Positions 1 to 13,930 of a stretch of 64,000 bases of DNA are shown in pieces; positions within the stretch are counted from its first letter, which is position 1; each line of letters begins with the position of its first letter. The stretch is from Strigops habroptila (taxonomy: Eukaryota > Chordata > Aves > Psittaciformes > Psittacidae), in NCBI RefSeq assembly GCF_004027225.2, contig NC_044277.2, forward strand, positions 133,888,057 through 133,952,056, written 5' to 3'. Position numbers and translations under genes: made by a program. Under the pieces are notes generated by a model. It was given only the letters and a program-made list of their open reading frames with translations, did no database searches and was not told the origin of the DNA.

Positions 1-951
1 CCCAAACAGATCTACCATAAGTCTTTAATGAAAAAAAAAAAAAAAAAGCTCAAAAAATGACCTTGTAAAGATATATGCCTATGCATAGATCTACCATGAT
101 GCTACTTTCAGTACATGGCTGCTGAATTAAGGCTGCCTAGGAAATCAAGAATAACTGGCTGGTGCTCATGCAATAACTTAAGTCCGTAAGTCTTACATCC
201 TAAAGAATAAACTTCCGTATTTCTTCAAAAACTTCTGCTAACAACAATATGTAGCAGAAAGTCCAAATGTATTTGTTAAGTAGATTCTCAATAGCTGACA
301 TCAACAAAACATGTATTTATGTATTTTTGAGTTTCCTACCTTTCACTTTCAAAGAACACCCTTCTGTTCATGTGTATCAAGCCAATGAAGGGGTAGGGGG
401 GAACCCTCTCCTGATCTACCTTCTGTCTACTATTTTACTATCTAATCAATGATAAGATCTATCTAATCTCAATCATTTCAGTCCCCAATTAAACACAGAA
501 CTGCTCTCCAAGATACAGATGATACCCACAACTGCAGGGGAACAGCTTGGGTGAAATAAGTTGGTTATTTCAATTCTGTTCAGTTCTTAAAAGAATTTGT
601 TTGGAATTTTGGAAGTGATGCTTTGGTACTGGGCTCCAGTCTTAAGACAGTGGTTATCTATTTTTTTTTTCCCTGCTCAAACTTGTATTTATCAATTGAC
701 TTTTCCCTTATATTAGATGAAAAACAGAACAGTTGCAACAACAGAACATATTCTAAAAACAGAGCAGATTTTAACATAAAATTTTGAAGAAGTTTATATT
801 TTTTTTTAATTCTGTTTTGGGTACTTTTCGCTTGTTTGTTTTAATAAAGAGTGCAAAGGATATGGCTAACACTTATGGGGAAAAGAGGTCACTTTGGTTG
901 TTATTCTTGTCCTGAACTTGCAGAATTCAAAGCAACATCAAAGCATGCTAC
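1..951. other. HACL1 intron 8 (partial)
   Basis: This is AT-rich intronic DNA with poly-A and poly-T runs (30-47, 660-671). I searched it for the next HACL1 exon on the minus strand and did not find it. I see nothing else. Confidence 0.7.
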
Positions 952-1064
952 CTTTGCCAATGATGAGCAGAGGCTGCTTGGAAAGAGCAATGATAGATGT
1001 CGCTTTGGATACAGCGGAGCTTTCAGCCGTGCTGATGGGAGGGGGCAGGCAGCATTCCACATAC
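952..1064 (-). CDS. HACL1: HACL1 coding exon 8, last one in the window
   Basis: It has 113 nt with acceptor CTTCCAG and donor G|GTAGCA. It encodes [18 protein letters not shown] through KQPLLIIGK, the start of the central domain. The next exon (expected to read AAYAHAEE-like) is not found in 1-951, so it lies outside. Confidence 0.92.
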
Positions 1065-4000
1065 CTGGAAGTCAAGCAAAACAAAAAAAGCTCTTAAAAA
1101 ATTCAAACCAAGAAATGTTGGAAGATAAATCTGCGGTTGCTACACACCATGTTACTTTCAGCATTTATCAGAACACGACATATTTTTACTTAAACAGGCT
1201 TTAAAGCTTTTCTTGCATGTTCCTTTCATCTCACAGGTAGTGGTGTTCCAGAGATTTACAAAGTGACATCCTATTGTATTACCATCATATTACTTCATTC
1301 CTTTTTGCACATTTCATTACAAACTACAATCCATATCACATTATGATGGAATGTTTACATTCAGAGGCTGTATTTTCTCGTTTTAAGAACATATAAAAAT
1401 AACTACAATTTGTTCAGTGACTTGAAAAATAATGAATATAATCTTTACGCACTTGACAGAGCTCTTATTCACCTGAAGATTCACAAAATCCCCAGGTATG
1501 TCAATATAGCAGGAACCTGGACGACCATATATGCTGGTTCTCACAGCCTAGAAAACAGATAATCAGTGTTAGCCACCATTTGAAAAGACGTTAAGAATCT
1601 TTATGCGTAAAAAACAAGAAACCCCTTCTGGAGGCAGAGAAGGAACATGCTGTTTCATACTGCTGAACCACCACAGGACTGATTTATACCAATAAATTCA
1701 AGTTTTGATACATTTTGCCCTATATACAAACAGAAGCCTTTCAGTAGATGGACAGTATTAGACTGTAAACTCTCTGTCTAATTTACAATGAGACAACTGC
1801 ATTAGCTGCTGTGTTTGGAAATCCTAAATTAAACTTCCAAGCTGAATTCTATTTAAAGTAGCACAAACACAGAAAAACCAAGACAACCGATGCCTCCATT
1901 TTCTATTACTTTTGATTCCAGTTCTTTTATTACAGGTAGATGCACTGCTGAATTTGCACTTTTGGAAACAGTAGCACTGTATGCAGAATTTAGGCTGACA
2001 TGGCTAAAGTGTTGCTACAGCAACAGCGAGAGACTTTTGTAACCCTTTCTGAAGCACTGAGATAAGGAAGTGTTTTCTCTCACTCCATCAAAAAATCCCA
2101 ACAAACCAGCACCAAACTCAAATCTCAAATACAATCATCTCCACTGCCCACCCTCTAAATCTCTTTCACATAATGAGAGTGGTAAAAGAACTGAAGTTTG
2201 TATTATTACATTTCTAGTTATTGCACCTCTCCCTAAAAGCTTTTTTTGTTTCCTAAGAATGTTCCAGCTCTGACTGAAGCTAACAAAAACCACTGCAGGT
2301 ATCAGTAAGCACCAGGCTAGACCAGAACCTGTTTCTACCCTGTGCCATAGCATTGCTCATAGGAAAAGCCTCTCTGCTTGTTAATTCACTCCACTGCTTA
2401 ACATCTGCTGGATAAAACTATTTTTGGTAACAACTATATAAATAAACCCTCAAAGCTTATATAGGAGGAGACAGTTACTTGATGCTCTGTTGCTAACTTA
2501 GTATTTTTCATACCTTTTCAATAACAGCAGGAATAGCTTCTAGGCTGCTCGGGCGGACAGACAGTTTGTTGTACAGCCTACCAGCTTCAACCTGAATAAA
2601 TGCATACAACCATTATATCGATTTAGCAAAGTGATTTGCTCGTTTCTATCTCATTTCATCATGAATAAAATGGAAGAAATGCCAACTGGAAAACAACAAG
2701 CTGAAAACCCGCGTAAAGAAAAATGCAGTTCCTCAGCTGGTAGAAACTGTCAAAGCCATACTCATTCTCCTAAATGCTTAAGTATTTATTTTTTTTCCTC
2801 CTGGAAATTGGTGCTGCTTTTCTTGGAGAGTTTGCTTTCTTCCATCTCAGAACAGACAAAGGCAATTTATACCAGCTGACAGCCTTAAAACAGATCATGA
2901 ATTCTAACATGAGTATGGAAAAAGACATTCCAGGTTATCAGCTATATTTACACAATTTCGACCAGTAGATGGAGCAAGTCAACAGCATTATAGGATCTGC
3001 TAGGAAATGTTAGTGTTTGGGGTTGTTATTCCCACACTAATGGAGAAACAACAGCCATTATTTAACTGAAACCTTTCTGTGGAAAGCTGTATGCCTGTGT
3101 ACCTGAGGGAATTCTTGGAAAGCTCCCATGGTTTCCTGATTTCTGTCAGAAGAGCCTCCAATAACAATCAAAGGCCTAGAAAAGTATATTAAAAAACAAA
3201 ACAAAAATAAGCAACCTTAAGCATACAGGTATTTTTTTATAACTGCAGTCACATCTCTGAATTCTCCTTATTATCAAATCCTACTGCTTTTAGCATAGTG
3301 TGCACCTTCAGCACCCACAGATCTTAACATAAATAGAAAGTGACCAGCACAATACAGGAGTGGATTCTGAATATCAGCGTGTCAGCTCGTAGACTTCCTA
3401 GCAGCTTTTGGGGCACTAGTTTTAGAACAATCTGGACTTTTAAAGTGATCTGCATCTAGCATAAAAATTCTAAACTGAAGTCATGTTTCTAGCAATTTTC
3501 TTTTAAGTTTGATAGCATGGGTGCCAAAGTGGTTTGAGAGGAATGGCAACAGCTAATCTAAAAAGTTGACAAGTATTGATTGATCTAAAAAGTATTAAAT
3601 GTTTAAGAGGCAATGTAACATGCACAAACACTAGAAATATAGTAGGAAGCAATCTTTTCAGAAAGACTTTTTTTATATACAATTTGTAACACAGAAGCTA
3701 GCTGACTATCCAACAGCACTTCTCCCTGCAGTTTTTCATAAAACACCCCAAAGACCAAAGAGATGAACAAAAAATTAACATGCCTATAAGCAATCCTGTT
3801 CTTAAATTAGTTCATGTGAGAACGGCAGCATTAGTTTACAATATGGGTTATGCATTCCACAGGAGCACATTTTTATTATCACTTCCACAAAATACAATAA
3901 TTAATTTTCCTACGGTGAATGAAAACTGGTCTTTTATTCAGTTTGTATGTCAAACTCCTCAAAGTGCTGAATGATGAGTCAATAAAAGCAAGCTGTCTTA

Positions 4001-7000
4001 TTAATTTGCTCATTCCTCCACAGTAAATTAAAATATTGGGTCAGTAGCTTTCTAAGCTTTTTTCCTCATCAGTTTCTCTTTAGATACAGCCTTTCCTTTG
4101 ACTGCATTTATCTATGCAATGCATTAAGCTGAAACATTTACAGTGAGCTCAATGCATAATCCTAAATTTAGTCGCCCATAAGATTTGGAGATATCTGTAT
4201 CTAGAGCCAAGCTTCATAACCAGGCCATTTCTCTGCCACAAATCAAAAATCTCAGTTCTAATCCCTTGACATGGTGAGATGAGAACTTCAGGCTGTAGCT
4301 TATCTTTGTGAAAAATCGTTATGGAAAAAGGCATTTGATGTATGCTCTAGGTATTTTACCCTGCCAATTCTCCCCTCTGAGCAAAATTACTATCATTATC
4401 CGTATATAACCAGTCTGTTCAGTGACAAACCCTATGTTCCTTTCACTTACCTTTTTCAAATTTATTTAAATGTTTTAAGAAACAAAACAACTACTGCTTC
4501 CTAATACCGAAATATAATTAAGAAAGCACTCTACTCTTAAGAAAACCAACTCCAATAGCTGTATCTTGAAAAGATTCGGTTCTGCTTTTCTAGTTTACAC
4601 AGTTGTAACCAGAAAGAAGTTTTTCCCCCAATGAAATCATTGTACTACTGTCACAATACTGTAGACACTTTAAACAGCAGTGTTTATAAAATTAAATCAA
4701 AACCCAGTAGTGAGGCAGGAAGAACACTGACTATAATGAAACCACTAAGAATAGCAAGCCTTATGGACTTGCAGGAGAAGAACTTCAGTAAATTGAAAAA
4801 AATCAGATGCAACTTCAGGTGAAGAGCATGGTATTTCACCATGCTACTGTATATCGAAAACTTACTAACTATTGCAGACTCTTCTTTGGAGTCTATTCTC
4901 ATAGCCAAACCAAGATACTAAAACTTTCGCTCAGAATGAAGCAGGAGATATCTATGGGGGCTAACCTTGCCCTACAAGTTGGTCTATTCCAATATCTACT
5001 CCTATACCACTTCCTCCTAGGGGATGGTATAGAGCAAGAGACTTAACACCTTGTTGCCAGAGAAAGAGGAAGATCTAATGCGTAATGAACTGAATGTGGT
5101 TGTTGGCACAGACAAGTGCCAGAGCTGTCAAAGAGGGCAAGCAGCAGGTGTGGAGATGATATGGGCCTATGCCCCTTTTTATGCAGACTGTGTTAGACTG
5201 GTGTAACCAAACCCCTCAGCACGTATTGTATTTTCACCTCCTTTCCTTTGCTTGGGCTACTTCTGCTCTCCCCTTGCAACACTCCTTCTCCATAGTATCT
5301 GCCCAAGCTGCTGTGAAACAAGCAGCGAAACAAGCTAGAAAGCTCATTAGTTAAGTCAACAGAAAAATCCTCAGTTTTCCTCTTTAAAGCATAGCACCCT
5401 TTCTTACAATGGTAATGCCAGCCAAAAAGTAAATGTGGAAAAGCATGTTTGGGATTCTCAGACACTCAATGGAGGTGCCTACTAATGAAAGAGACAACTT
5501 CTCTTCTTTTGGCACATGGCAAGCAAAACACAAGCCTGATGTGACCAATGAAAAAAAACACAGGGCAAATACAGTGATTTGGTCAGTGAAAACCAGTTTC
5601 TTGCTATATTGTGAAACCTTCTGTTGAACTAGGTAAGTCACTCCCTTTACCTTTGCCAGGAGATTATGCAATATCAAGTCACAGGTCTGTTTACCTGACA
5701 AACACCACCTGTTCACCTGTTCTCAGACAAAGGTAAGTGTGAGAAAACAGAAACAAATCCTGCAAATCCATAAGCAAGTGCCATGAATGCTTCTTGCTTA
5801 TAACCAGATCCATGACTGTTCAAAAGCAAGGTTTTCATATGATTTTTTTTTATCTAAGGTCACATAGGGACAACAAAACTTCGGTCATTTTTTTTTTTTT
5901 TTTTTGAAAAGCATTTGAGCACTAGTGGTCTTTTTTTCAGTGTCAGAGACCTGATTTGTTACCATTCCATTATAAAGCTTCTCTTGTCAATCAGCCACTG
6001 CTCATCTAATACCCCCCATTAGATGTGCTTGGTATTACCAGAGCTTCTACCCAAAATACCTCATACAGCTTTCTGGGCAGTTTTCAGTAGCAGACCAGCT
6101 AAAATTGCTAGTGAAGGCTTATGGGAGTAAATACTATCACTCTGTACATCATTTAATTCAATATTTAATGATTGCTCTAAATATCTGTGGGGAGAGCAAA
6201 TAAGGGTTTTAACAATGCAGTTGTCAATTTGTTCACGTATGGAAGAGTAATTCAACAGTGATGTGTATTTAAATTTAGGAAAAAATTCTAAAAGTCTTCA
6301 TCATCAATAAAGCATTAGAGGCTGAATATCACCTTCATTTTCAAATGCAACCATACAATCAGATACTGATAGATTTCCCAATATAGGCACAGTGGGGTAG
6401 GACAAAAAGAATTTATCCATGAGAATATAAAACATGGAACTAAATGACTTTCAGGGTTGGTAAATGAGGAATTTCCTTCTCGTTACCCACATGAAAGAAA
6501 TAGAAGTCTTATCCTAAATACTGTGGAGCTCAACATCTGCAATAAGTAACAGCAAACAATTATTAGACTTTTAAAGGGAAAACATAGTTAAATTACCAGC
6601 AGTTCACGGTTGCGTTTGCCATCCCACCAAGGGCATGTAAAAAGCCTGGACCAGACACTACGAGACATACTCCCGGTCTAGAGAAAGAGGAAAAAAAAAA
6701 AAAAAAGAAGCTGAAATATAAAATATTAATCATGTCATCAACGTGCATGAATGCAAGGGATTTGTATGAAGGACTAAAGACATGGGAATCAGAAATCATT
6801 CAGCTGTATCAATCCAATTGAAAGAGCAAGTGAACAGTTGTTACGTGCTACCATGTAGAGGTCTGCAACATACGCAGGCTTATAACACAGCTCCTTACTT
6901 CTTTTATCACATTTATATGGAATTTATGGAACACTTATATTTGCAGTTTTTTCAACTCCACTTCAGCACTAGATGTCAATGAAGAAAGCTCACAAAAGAA

Positions 7001-10000
7001 GAAATGCTTCCAATTCGACACAAGTTTTATTACAGTTTAATTTCAGGCAGAAGCACTTCATATTCCATAAGGTAATGAGAAATGCTCAGTAGTTAAGAAT
7101 GATTTCTTTTTCTTCAGTAGCTTTACAGACTCTTTACATATCAGAAAAAAATCCACACCCCAAACCCCCCAGCTTAATTCAAGAGGATTATTCAAAGGAT
7201 GAAAAACTACAAAACTGCATATAACAGGTGTCATGCTTGCAGATACAATAAGGAATGGGCATCTGCATGATCAGGTCTGCATTCGTAAGCAAGCAGACAC
7301 CAGATGTTTACTTCAGAAAAAGGATACAATGGATACCCAAGAAGCACATCTCATAGGTCACAGAATGCTTCACAAAGACCTTAAGAACAAAATGCAGTAA
7401 AAGAGGAAAAGCCAGTGCTTTGTCTGGGAGACTGGAAGGTCTACAGTCAGTCTCTGTATTGATAAGGTATTTGTTGAACAATAAGCCCAGATGATGAGAT
7501 TGACGTATAGCAGGTCCACCAAGTTGCAACAAGCAACTGTGGCATGATTTCTGCCCCTCACAGCAATGGTGTTAAGCTACTCTTCAGATATTAAAGGGGC
7601 CATAGAGGGAAGAAAGTCATAAAGTGGACAATATTATAGGAGCTTAAGCACCTCCTTGCTTCTGTCCTGAATCATAGCAACAGAAATATTGATAAGTATT
7701 ATTGACAGTTATTCTAAAATTCATGTTCCATTTTAACTGCCCTACATCTCCACACACTGAAAACACCCAGCTCCAAACCACAAAAACGTTCCTAGCTTCT
7801 GTTGAGTCTAACACAGTTATTATAAAATATATTACTATAAATATTAATAAATATGGAACATACCTGCCAGTCAAATATCCAACAGCAGATGCAGCATAAC
7901 AGGCCTATTGAAAATATTGGAGTTAATTAGACAATTATTATTATTTATACATTTCATGATATCTTGTACATAACTTTCAACAAATACTGAAAATAAGCAG
8001 ATACAGATTTTACCTGATCATCAGAGCTTAAATGTAAGTAAAAGCACCCCTTCACCCTTCCCCATTATAAGGTGTGTTCATGAGGGTTTATGTGCAAAAT
8101 GCCAAGACTGCTCTCTACATTGCAGACTCCTGTTTTTCCAGGACATTACATCAGGAATATTTGGGATTCAAAAAAAACCCCAAACCCACATATAAAAGAA
8201 AACCCCTAAAACCAGGGAAGCGAAATGAATACAACAATGTAAGAAACTTCTGCCTTCTGGACTAACACAGAAGAGGGACTTGCAAGACAAAGCAACAAAC
8301 AGAAATCCAGCCATCACTGGAATGACTCACTGTATTTCAGAAATTAACAAAAAGCTTGAAATCACACACTGGAGAGACTAATTAGAAAATTAGGGATTAT
8401 CTTTTACAAGCTGAGCTGCTGAAGTACTTCTCACTCCATTTCTAGTACCACGCTTAGCTTTAGCTACTTTGATATTTTAAAGAAAAACTGCATTTTGAGT
8501 AATTTTCATAGAAGTTATGCCTACAACTCATGTTATCATAGCTTATAATGAGTATTATTACAGCGTATGTTTTCATACCATTCCTGTAGCATATTTATCT
8601 AGTATTAAGCAGTCAGATATAAATTTCACCTGGTAACAAGACAATATGTGATCAAGTACAAAGGAAGCTTACAGGTGACCCACGAACTCCAAAGGATTCA
8701 CACCTGTGACACTGCCAACTCCTTCATATTCTCATGCTTTTGTCTTGAATTCAGCAAGTTCTAACACTTAATGAAAAAACCCCTCATTTTATAATTTATT
8801 TTTCTCCCTTTTTTTTTTTTTTTAGTAAGCTCCTGGCCTTGGAGCCTGCCTATTTTTAAATAGAGTTGAGATTTTGTGTTTTAGTTTTGAGAACTATTGT
8901 GCTAAGATGAATACGTAACAAACTCCTCCTAAAAGTTTACAAAGCTACTAAATATTTTCCTCAAACCTAAGAAGAATTCTAGATAACACAGCATGCTAGA
9001 AATCTCAGCTTAAATGAGTGAAACACAGATGTCTTATAAGCTTTTGCATGGAAGGAGAAACTGTCTTTAACATCTTCATGCTCCCACAGATACAGACCAA
9101 CTGTGTGCGCGCAAAAGCATGGAGAGGAATGAGAAGAAACCCTCAGTTTCTTTGCAGCATTAAGATAAGGAATTGTTGACAAAAAAAAGTACATTGGCAA
9201 TAAAAATCTCTTTCTGCTTTTCATATGCCTGACATGAAGAGGAAAAATGCCAGTAAAGTTCAAGAATTAGATAACAATTTGATGACATATCTGTGTGCAA
9301 AAATTCAGAAATATTTGGAGTAGGTGTTACTAAAAAATCTTGTTAATGGAGCTCAAAGCATGGTGTTTCATCTCCATGGCGAATCTAAACCAATCATGTT
9401 TTAGAATTGAGTGGCAAAATAAAGTAGTACATAGAATTTGGGTTCACATACAGTCATTGCCATTAAAGCTTTTACTGCTTCACTCTGCAAGGAAGCAACA
9501 TAACTAGAGCTATCTGTATTTAGAGGAGAAGAGACTGTAAATAATTTAAGGTATGCTTAAAACACTTTTTTTGTGCGTGTGTGAACAGTATGGACAAAAA
9601 AACACTTTACTGATGAACCTTGCACCCTCACCACTAAAATGTGAGTGATGGCACTCTATCTGTTAAGGTCACAACACAGTTTATGAGCTTAAACCAGATC
9701 CTGATGTTCCTCAGAGAGGCAAGAAGGCGCAGGCATATAAAATGAGATTTCCTACCAAAACCACAATCCACATTAGGAAGAAATATAGGAAGCCTAGACG
9801 CAGGCACTAAACTCAAAGTCTGCAACCATCCATGAGTGCTGGATTTGAACTGTAGCTAAAGCAGAGGCCTCTTCCTCCCATATAACTAGAAGTACACTAA
9901 GAAGGGTTTAATTAGTCTGATTTCAACTCAAACATAAACAAACTAATACAAGTAAACAATGCTTAAGCATTTTTGTACCCAGTGGCCCAGTTGAAACGGT

Positions 10001-13000
10001 ACAACCATGCACAGGAGCAGTTCTGAAGCCCCTATGTTAATTGTACATAATGCTCAATGTTCCGGGACTGGCCTATAGGGCTTGGGATCAATTTACTACA
10101 AGAATCTGCTGTATAAACCTGAGCTCAACACATGGTGTCTTCTGGTACCACATACCACTTCAGAGCGGGTCTGGAAAATCAGGTCACAGATTGAAAGCAG
10201 CAATTTCAGAATAATAAAGAATTTGCTTTAGAATAATAAATTCTTGCTTTTAAGAATTTAAAAGGCCAATTACTGGTCACTGAAAAAGTACCACTTTGAG
10301 ACCTGGGAAAACATGGGTTTTGCTTTAAGTAAAATGGCAATGGCTAAGCAAAAGATAAAAACAAAACAGAACAAAAAAACCCCAACAGATGTGCAGCAGG
10401 ATAAGGCACCTGTCTCGGCCTGGGAAAGCACCATCCAGCATGGCACAGTCCATAGTCCAGGCACAGAGGACAAGGGGTAAGATCTGTTCAGAGACCAAAA
10501 CATTGTATAAGAAGAAATCTTGAATCTAAGGAGTGGAGAAAAAAATGCCCACTTTGTCTTCAGCTGCCCTTACTGAAGGGTCCTCAAGCCTAATCCCCTT
10601 GACAGCTAGCACCATCAGCACTAACCACGCTGCACCAGCTCCAGCATATTGTATACTCATGACTAACTTATGATACGATTATCAAGAGATTGTTTTGAAT
10701 ATGTACTGATAATTATTATGAAAGATTAAGAACTAGACATTAGCAAAGTGTGTTGTTAATGAATAACAATCATAACAATAATGGTTTTTCCTGAAGTTTA
10801 AAACTGACCTGGGTTATCAGTCTTCTAAACAATCACAGCAACCTCTAACTACCCAAGGACAGATACACAACACATGTCCCATCAAACTGCAATATAACTA
10901 ACTATTCAGTGTCCAAGGGGCATAGAGGACATGGGTTAAACTGCTTCTAGAAAACTTATATTATAGACGCAGGAGACAAGCTAATGGATATTGGTAGTAC
11001 TACCTAGCTTTTAACTTCATGCTTTAACCTGGTCTTTCTAGTCAAACAGCTTATTCTGCAGTTTTATGAGCTTCTGCTACATCTGGCCCAGAAATGAGGC
11101 AGAAACTCAACCCCTCAGATCATATACAGCTGCCTTTACAAATAAAGGAAGCAGCTGTATACACATCCTCCATAGCCAGACCACACAACTAATAAACTTA
11201 GACAATTAAAGCTATGACATGCAAATATTTAGTGTATCTTGAATATACTGTGTATAACCTTTTTTCCTCTCCTCTGCCAAGTAATTACTCTGTCTTCACT
11301 GAGGACAAAGAACAAAACCAAACCCACTCCAAGATACATCTTTGTTCATCCTTTTCCAGTGCCCAAGAGACCTTCTGACATTCTGACATTAAACCAAGTC
11401 TTCACGTTATTGTTACTCCCCTAAGCAAAAGTATTTCACCATTTAACCAGTAGAATGTTTTCTGTCTTCTGCACTCCAGCAGAAGAGAGTCAAGTAAAGA
11501 GTGATAACTAGGACAGCATGTCATTTGGCACTGCAAAACAGTCTTCTCTGTTAATTACAGACACATGAGGAAATTAGTTTTAATCATGTTAATAATAAAA
11601 GCTAAAACTCAGAGCCTTGCTAAATGGCCTACAGGAATAAAAAGACTGTGTTGAATTCCCAGTCCTTCAAAGGAATCAAATACACATTTTAAATATATTT
11701 GTGTATGTTTGCCTCTCTCATGTGTTACAGATTTTTCCACATAAAGACAAGCACTCCTTTATAAATTCTCGTATTTCAATATAAGGATGTAAGGATTAGA
11801 CAGCAAAAACATACAGCTTTTGACCACCTGATTTAGAAGAACTACTATTATAATACTTTGTTGTGCCTGGGAAAATCCATGAAGGCTATGAACTATGTGG
11901 TGAAAAACGAAAAGAGAACACTGCTGAATACTGTGCAGGTCCAGAATATTACAAGGAGTTCCTAGTAAAATTCTAATTAATGATGTTCACGGAGAGACAG
12001 AACCCATAAACAAGTTAAAACACAAGAAAAATCTCCTGATAAGATAATAATCAAACAATTTATTTATCTGTGGGCATCAGAGCATGGAAAGCTGATGGTC
12101 CATTTGCTAGCAGTCCAAGAGCTAGCAACTACCTAACCAGCTTGCGTAGCAATCCTTGAAAGTGAGGTATAAACCCAAGGTTCTTATGTTCACCCTCAGA
12201 CCACGTAAGAAACTACTGAATGCTTAAAGTGCTACTATTGGGGAAAACCAAACAAATCCAGAAGTACTGGTATAACATCAACATGCTAATGAGGTTCAGT
12301 CAAATTTTGGATACCTAGACAATGAAGTTGATATACATATATAATTAAGAGAGTCTAAGGATATGATCATGCTTGATTTTGAGTATTCAGAAACATTACA
12401 ACTTTCTATGGTTTGCTGTTCGGGGACCTTTTAAAACTCAGTTAAGGGGAAAAAAAGATTATCACAAGAAGGGCAAAGAATGCACCAATACGTTCCAGAA
12501 TGACAGTAACTGCTTCTCTACAGGTTCTTTTAAAGAAACGTTCAGAGACCACATTCTTGATGTAAGAAAATGTAAACTGGATTTCATTCCATTGTAAAGT
12601 AGTTAAAGGATTGTTCCTACTATAGTTCTATACTTACAGCTTGTTCATTTCTCATTCCTACATATTTTATTCCGACCGCTTGGGCTGCAATTGCGATTTC
12701 GGTGACTGGAATACCAACAATGCCAAACATGTATTCAACATTCTAAAAAGAAAAATGTTAAAAGAAATCAGAACTGTTTCCAAAAGATAGCTTTAATAAG
12801 CACATACCAAACACAATCATACTAACTAGACGAGCAGTCTAAAAATAAATTGTAACAACAGATATATATTCTCACATAAGTTCACAGGCCACTGTGGGAA
12901 CATACACGATGCCAGCTTATGTTTGCAGCTCAGTCCTGTGCAGTTGTGAAAGCACTGGATTTTGGTGGCCTACGAGCAGTGGAACAACAGTTCAGCCCAG

Positions 13001-13842
13001 CTCCTCAATATATGCATGCTTTGTACTTTTTACTGACCACTTCTTACTTGGGATGTCTCTGCTACACCATTTTCCTGCTTCTTACTATGCAAGCCTCACG
13101 TCCTCTGGAAATTCCTTGTTGCGTTTCATGTTTTCATACTTTCACAGAAAATCAACAACAAAAAGGCCCCAGGAAAAAACTGCAGCACCATGCCCAAAGA
13201 AACTTACAAAGAAAAGACTACGCTTATTTTTGTTACAACTGAACTACCTTTTCGTGTGTAACAGGCCAAACAAAAAGCCTTTTATGGAGGCCAGTATCAG
13301 TTCAGCGCCATCCCAAGTTGAGAGACAAGAGAGAGTTTTGATAACCGTAAAGGTGGATCAGGAGGCGCATAAAGCTGCCACAGGAACAGGGCGGTCGGCT
13401 TTGCTCGATGCTAACGGGGATCTTGAGCTCGGGAGGGGACAAGCTCGGGAGAAGCCAAAGCTACGCGAGGGCTGGGGAAAGCCGCGCGGCGTCGCCGCCT
13501 CACGGCTGCCCACGGCGGCACAGGGACGCGGCGGGGCCGGGCCAGGCGGGGCCCGATCACCGGGCTCTGCGGCGGGACCTCCCTCCTCTTCGCGCAAGCG
13601 CTGCCCACCCGCTCCATCCGCCCCGGGAGAAAGGCGGCGGCGGCGGCGCCGAGGGCGACTCCGGCCGCGCACATTCGCCTGCCCCCAGCCCCGCGGGCAC
13701 CGGCGGGAGCTGTCCCTGCCAGCTCGCCGTAGAGATCCTGCTTGCCGGTCTCCCCCTGCCCTCTTACTTGAGCCTTGAGGGACTCGGCGATGAGCTGGGC
13801 GCCGCTGACCTCCTCCTCCTGCGCGGCACTCCCGGAAGCCAT
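952..13842 (-). CDS. HACL1: 2-hydroxyacyl-CoA lyase 1, N-terminal part (8 exons, runs off the left edge)
   Basis: HACL1 is a thiamine-diphosphate and Mg-dependent peroxisomal enzyme that cleaves 2-hydroxyacyl-CoA to formyl-CoA and a one-carbon-shorter aldehyde, in alpha-oxidation of phytanic and 2-hydroxy fatty acids. Eight minus-strand coding exons join in phase to 661 nt, about 220 of roughly 580 residues, and follow the human protein throughout. They cover the N-terminal pyrimidine-binding (PYR) domain and the start of the central domain. The motif MRNEQA puts the conserved ThDP-activating glutamate near residue 58; [10 protein letters not shown] and [19 protein letters not shown] follow. 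The ThDP diphosphate-binding domain and C-terminal peroxisomal signal lie beyond the window. The start is the ATG at 13842, in the CpG island, giving [11 protein letters not shown], a little different from human at the extreme N terminus. It is head to head with BTD. I saw no stop or frameshift in the exons. Confidence 0.95.
1453..1547 (-). CDS. HACL1: HACL1 coding exon 7
   Basis: It has 95 nt with acceptor TTTCTAG. It encodes [20 protein letters not shown], then [11 protein letters not shown] and a split lysine. Two donors are possible: GTGAAT after CAG (exon end 1473) and GTGCGT (exon end 1453). Only the second keeps the reading frame into exon 8 and matches human VNVNSIKY, so I chose it. 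Confidence 0.9.
2514..2591 (-). CDS. HACL1: HACL1 coding exon 6
   Basis: It has 26 codons, phase 0 to 0, acceptor TTCAG and donor AAG|GTATG. It encodes [20 protein letters not shown] then PAVIEK. Confidence 0.95.
3103..3175 (-). CDS. HACL1: HACL1 coding exon 5
   Basis: It has 73 nt with acceptor TTCTAG and donor CAG|GTACAC. It encodes [20 protein letters not shown] followed by EFPQ, nearly identical to human. Confidence 0.96.
6597..6677 (-). CDS. HACL1: HACL1 coding exon 4
   Basis: It has 81 nt with acceptor TCTCTAG and donor TG|GTAATT. It encodes (R)[18 protein letters not shown] and ends in MANATVNC(W), the conserved glycine-rich loop of the PYR domain. Confidence 0.96.
7864..7904 (-). 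CDS. HACL1: HACL1 coding exon 3
   Basis: This is a short 41-nt exon ([13 protein letters not shown] plus two bases), with acceptor CAATAG and donor AG|GTATGT. It is too short to show as a reading frame by itself but fits exactly between exons 2 and 4 in phase and in homology. Confidence 0.94.
12638..12742 (-). CDS. HACL1: HACL1 coding exon 2
   Basis: It has 35 codons, phase 0 to 0, with acceptor TTTTTAG and donor GCT|GTAAGT. It encodes [17 protein letters not shown] and MRNEQA, the core of the PYR domain with the catalytic glutamate. Confidence 0.96.
13768..13842 (-). CDS. HACL1: HACL1 coding exon 1
   Basis: Seventy-five nt encode 25 residues from [10 protein letters not shown] to ESLKAQ, and the donor is CAA|GTAAG. 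The exon ends in phase 0. The [14 protein letters not shown] stretch matches the human VSGAKVIAQALKTQ, which fixes the start region. No 5' UTR limit can be seen. Confidence 0.93.
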
Positions 13843-13930
13843 GCCGGCTGCGCGCCTCCCCAGCGCCCACCGGGCGGAGCGCCGGGACCCCCGGCCGAAG
13901 GTCGGGTGCCGTTGACTGGCACCCCGCCCG

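Larger units (their letters stand above)
1548..6596. other. HACL1 introns 4-7 (with exons 5 and 6 inside)
   Basis: Outside the exons at 2514-2591 and 3103-3175 this is non-coding, AT-rich sequence. It has a T18-like run near 5889-5905. The short reading frames on either strand show no domain and no splice-phase continuity with HACL1. I see nothing else. Confidence 0.7.
6678..13767. other. HACL1 introns 1-3
   Basis: Exons 3 and 2 lie inside at 7864-7904 and 12638-12742. The rest is AT-rich with poly-T at 8810-8823, turning GC-rich after about 13400 as it enters the CpG island. I recognise no gene, tRNA or mobile element in it. Confidence 0.65.

Noticed and set aside
1453-1473. Alternative HACL1 exon 7 donor at GTGAAT (exon end 1473)
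   Set aside because: It would put exon 8 out of frame; the GTGCGT donor keeps phase and the human-like VNKSSVKY sequence.
12894-13778. 294-codon plus-strand frame
   Set aside because: It runs from HACL1 intron 1 into the CpG island and over HACL1 exon 1 in antisense. The second half is arginine/proline-rich low complexity caused by GC content, and no domain is visible.
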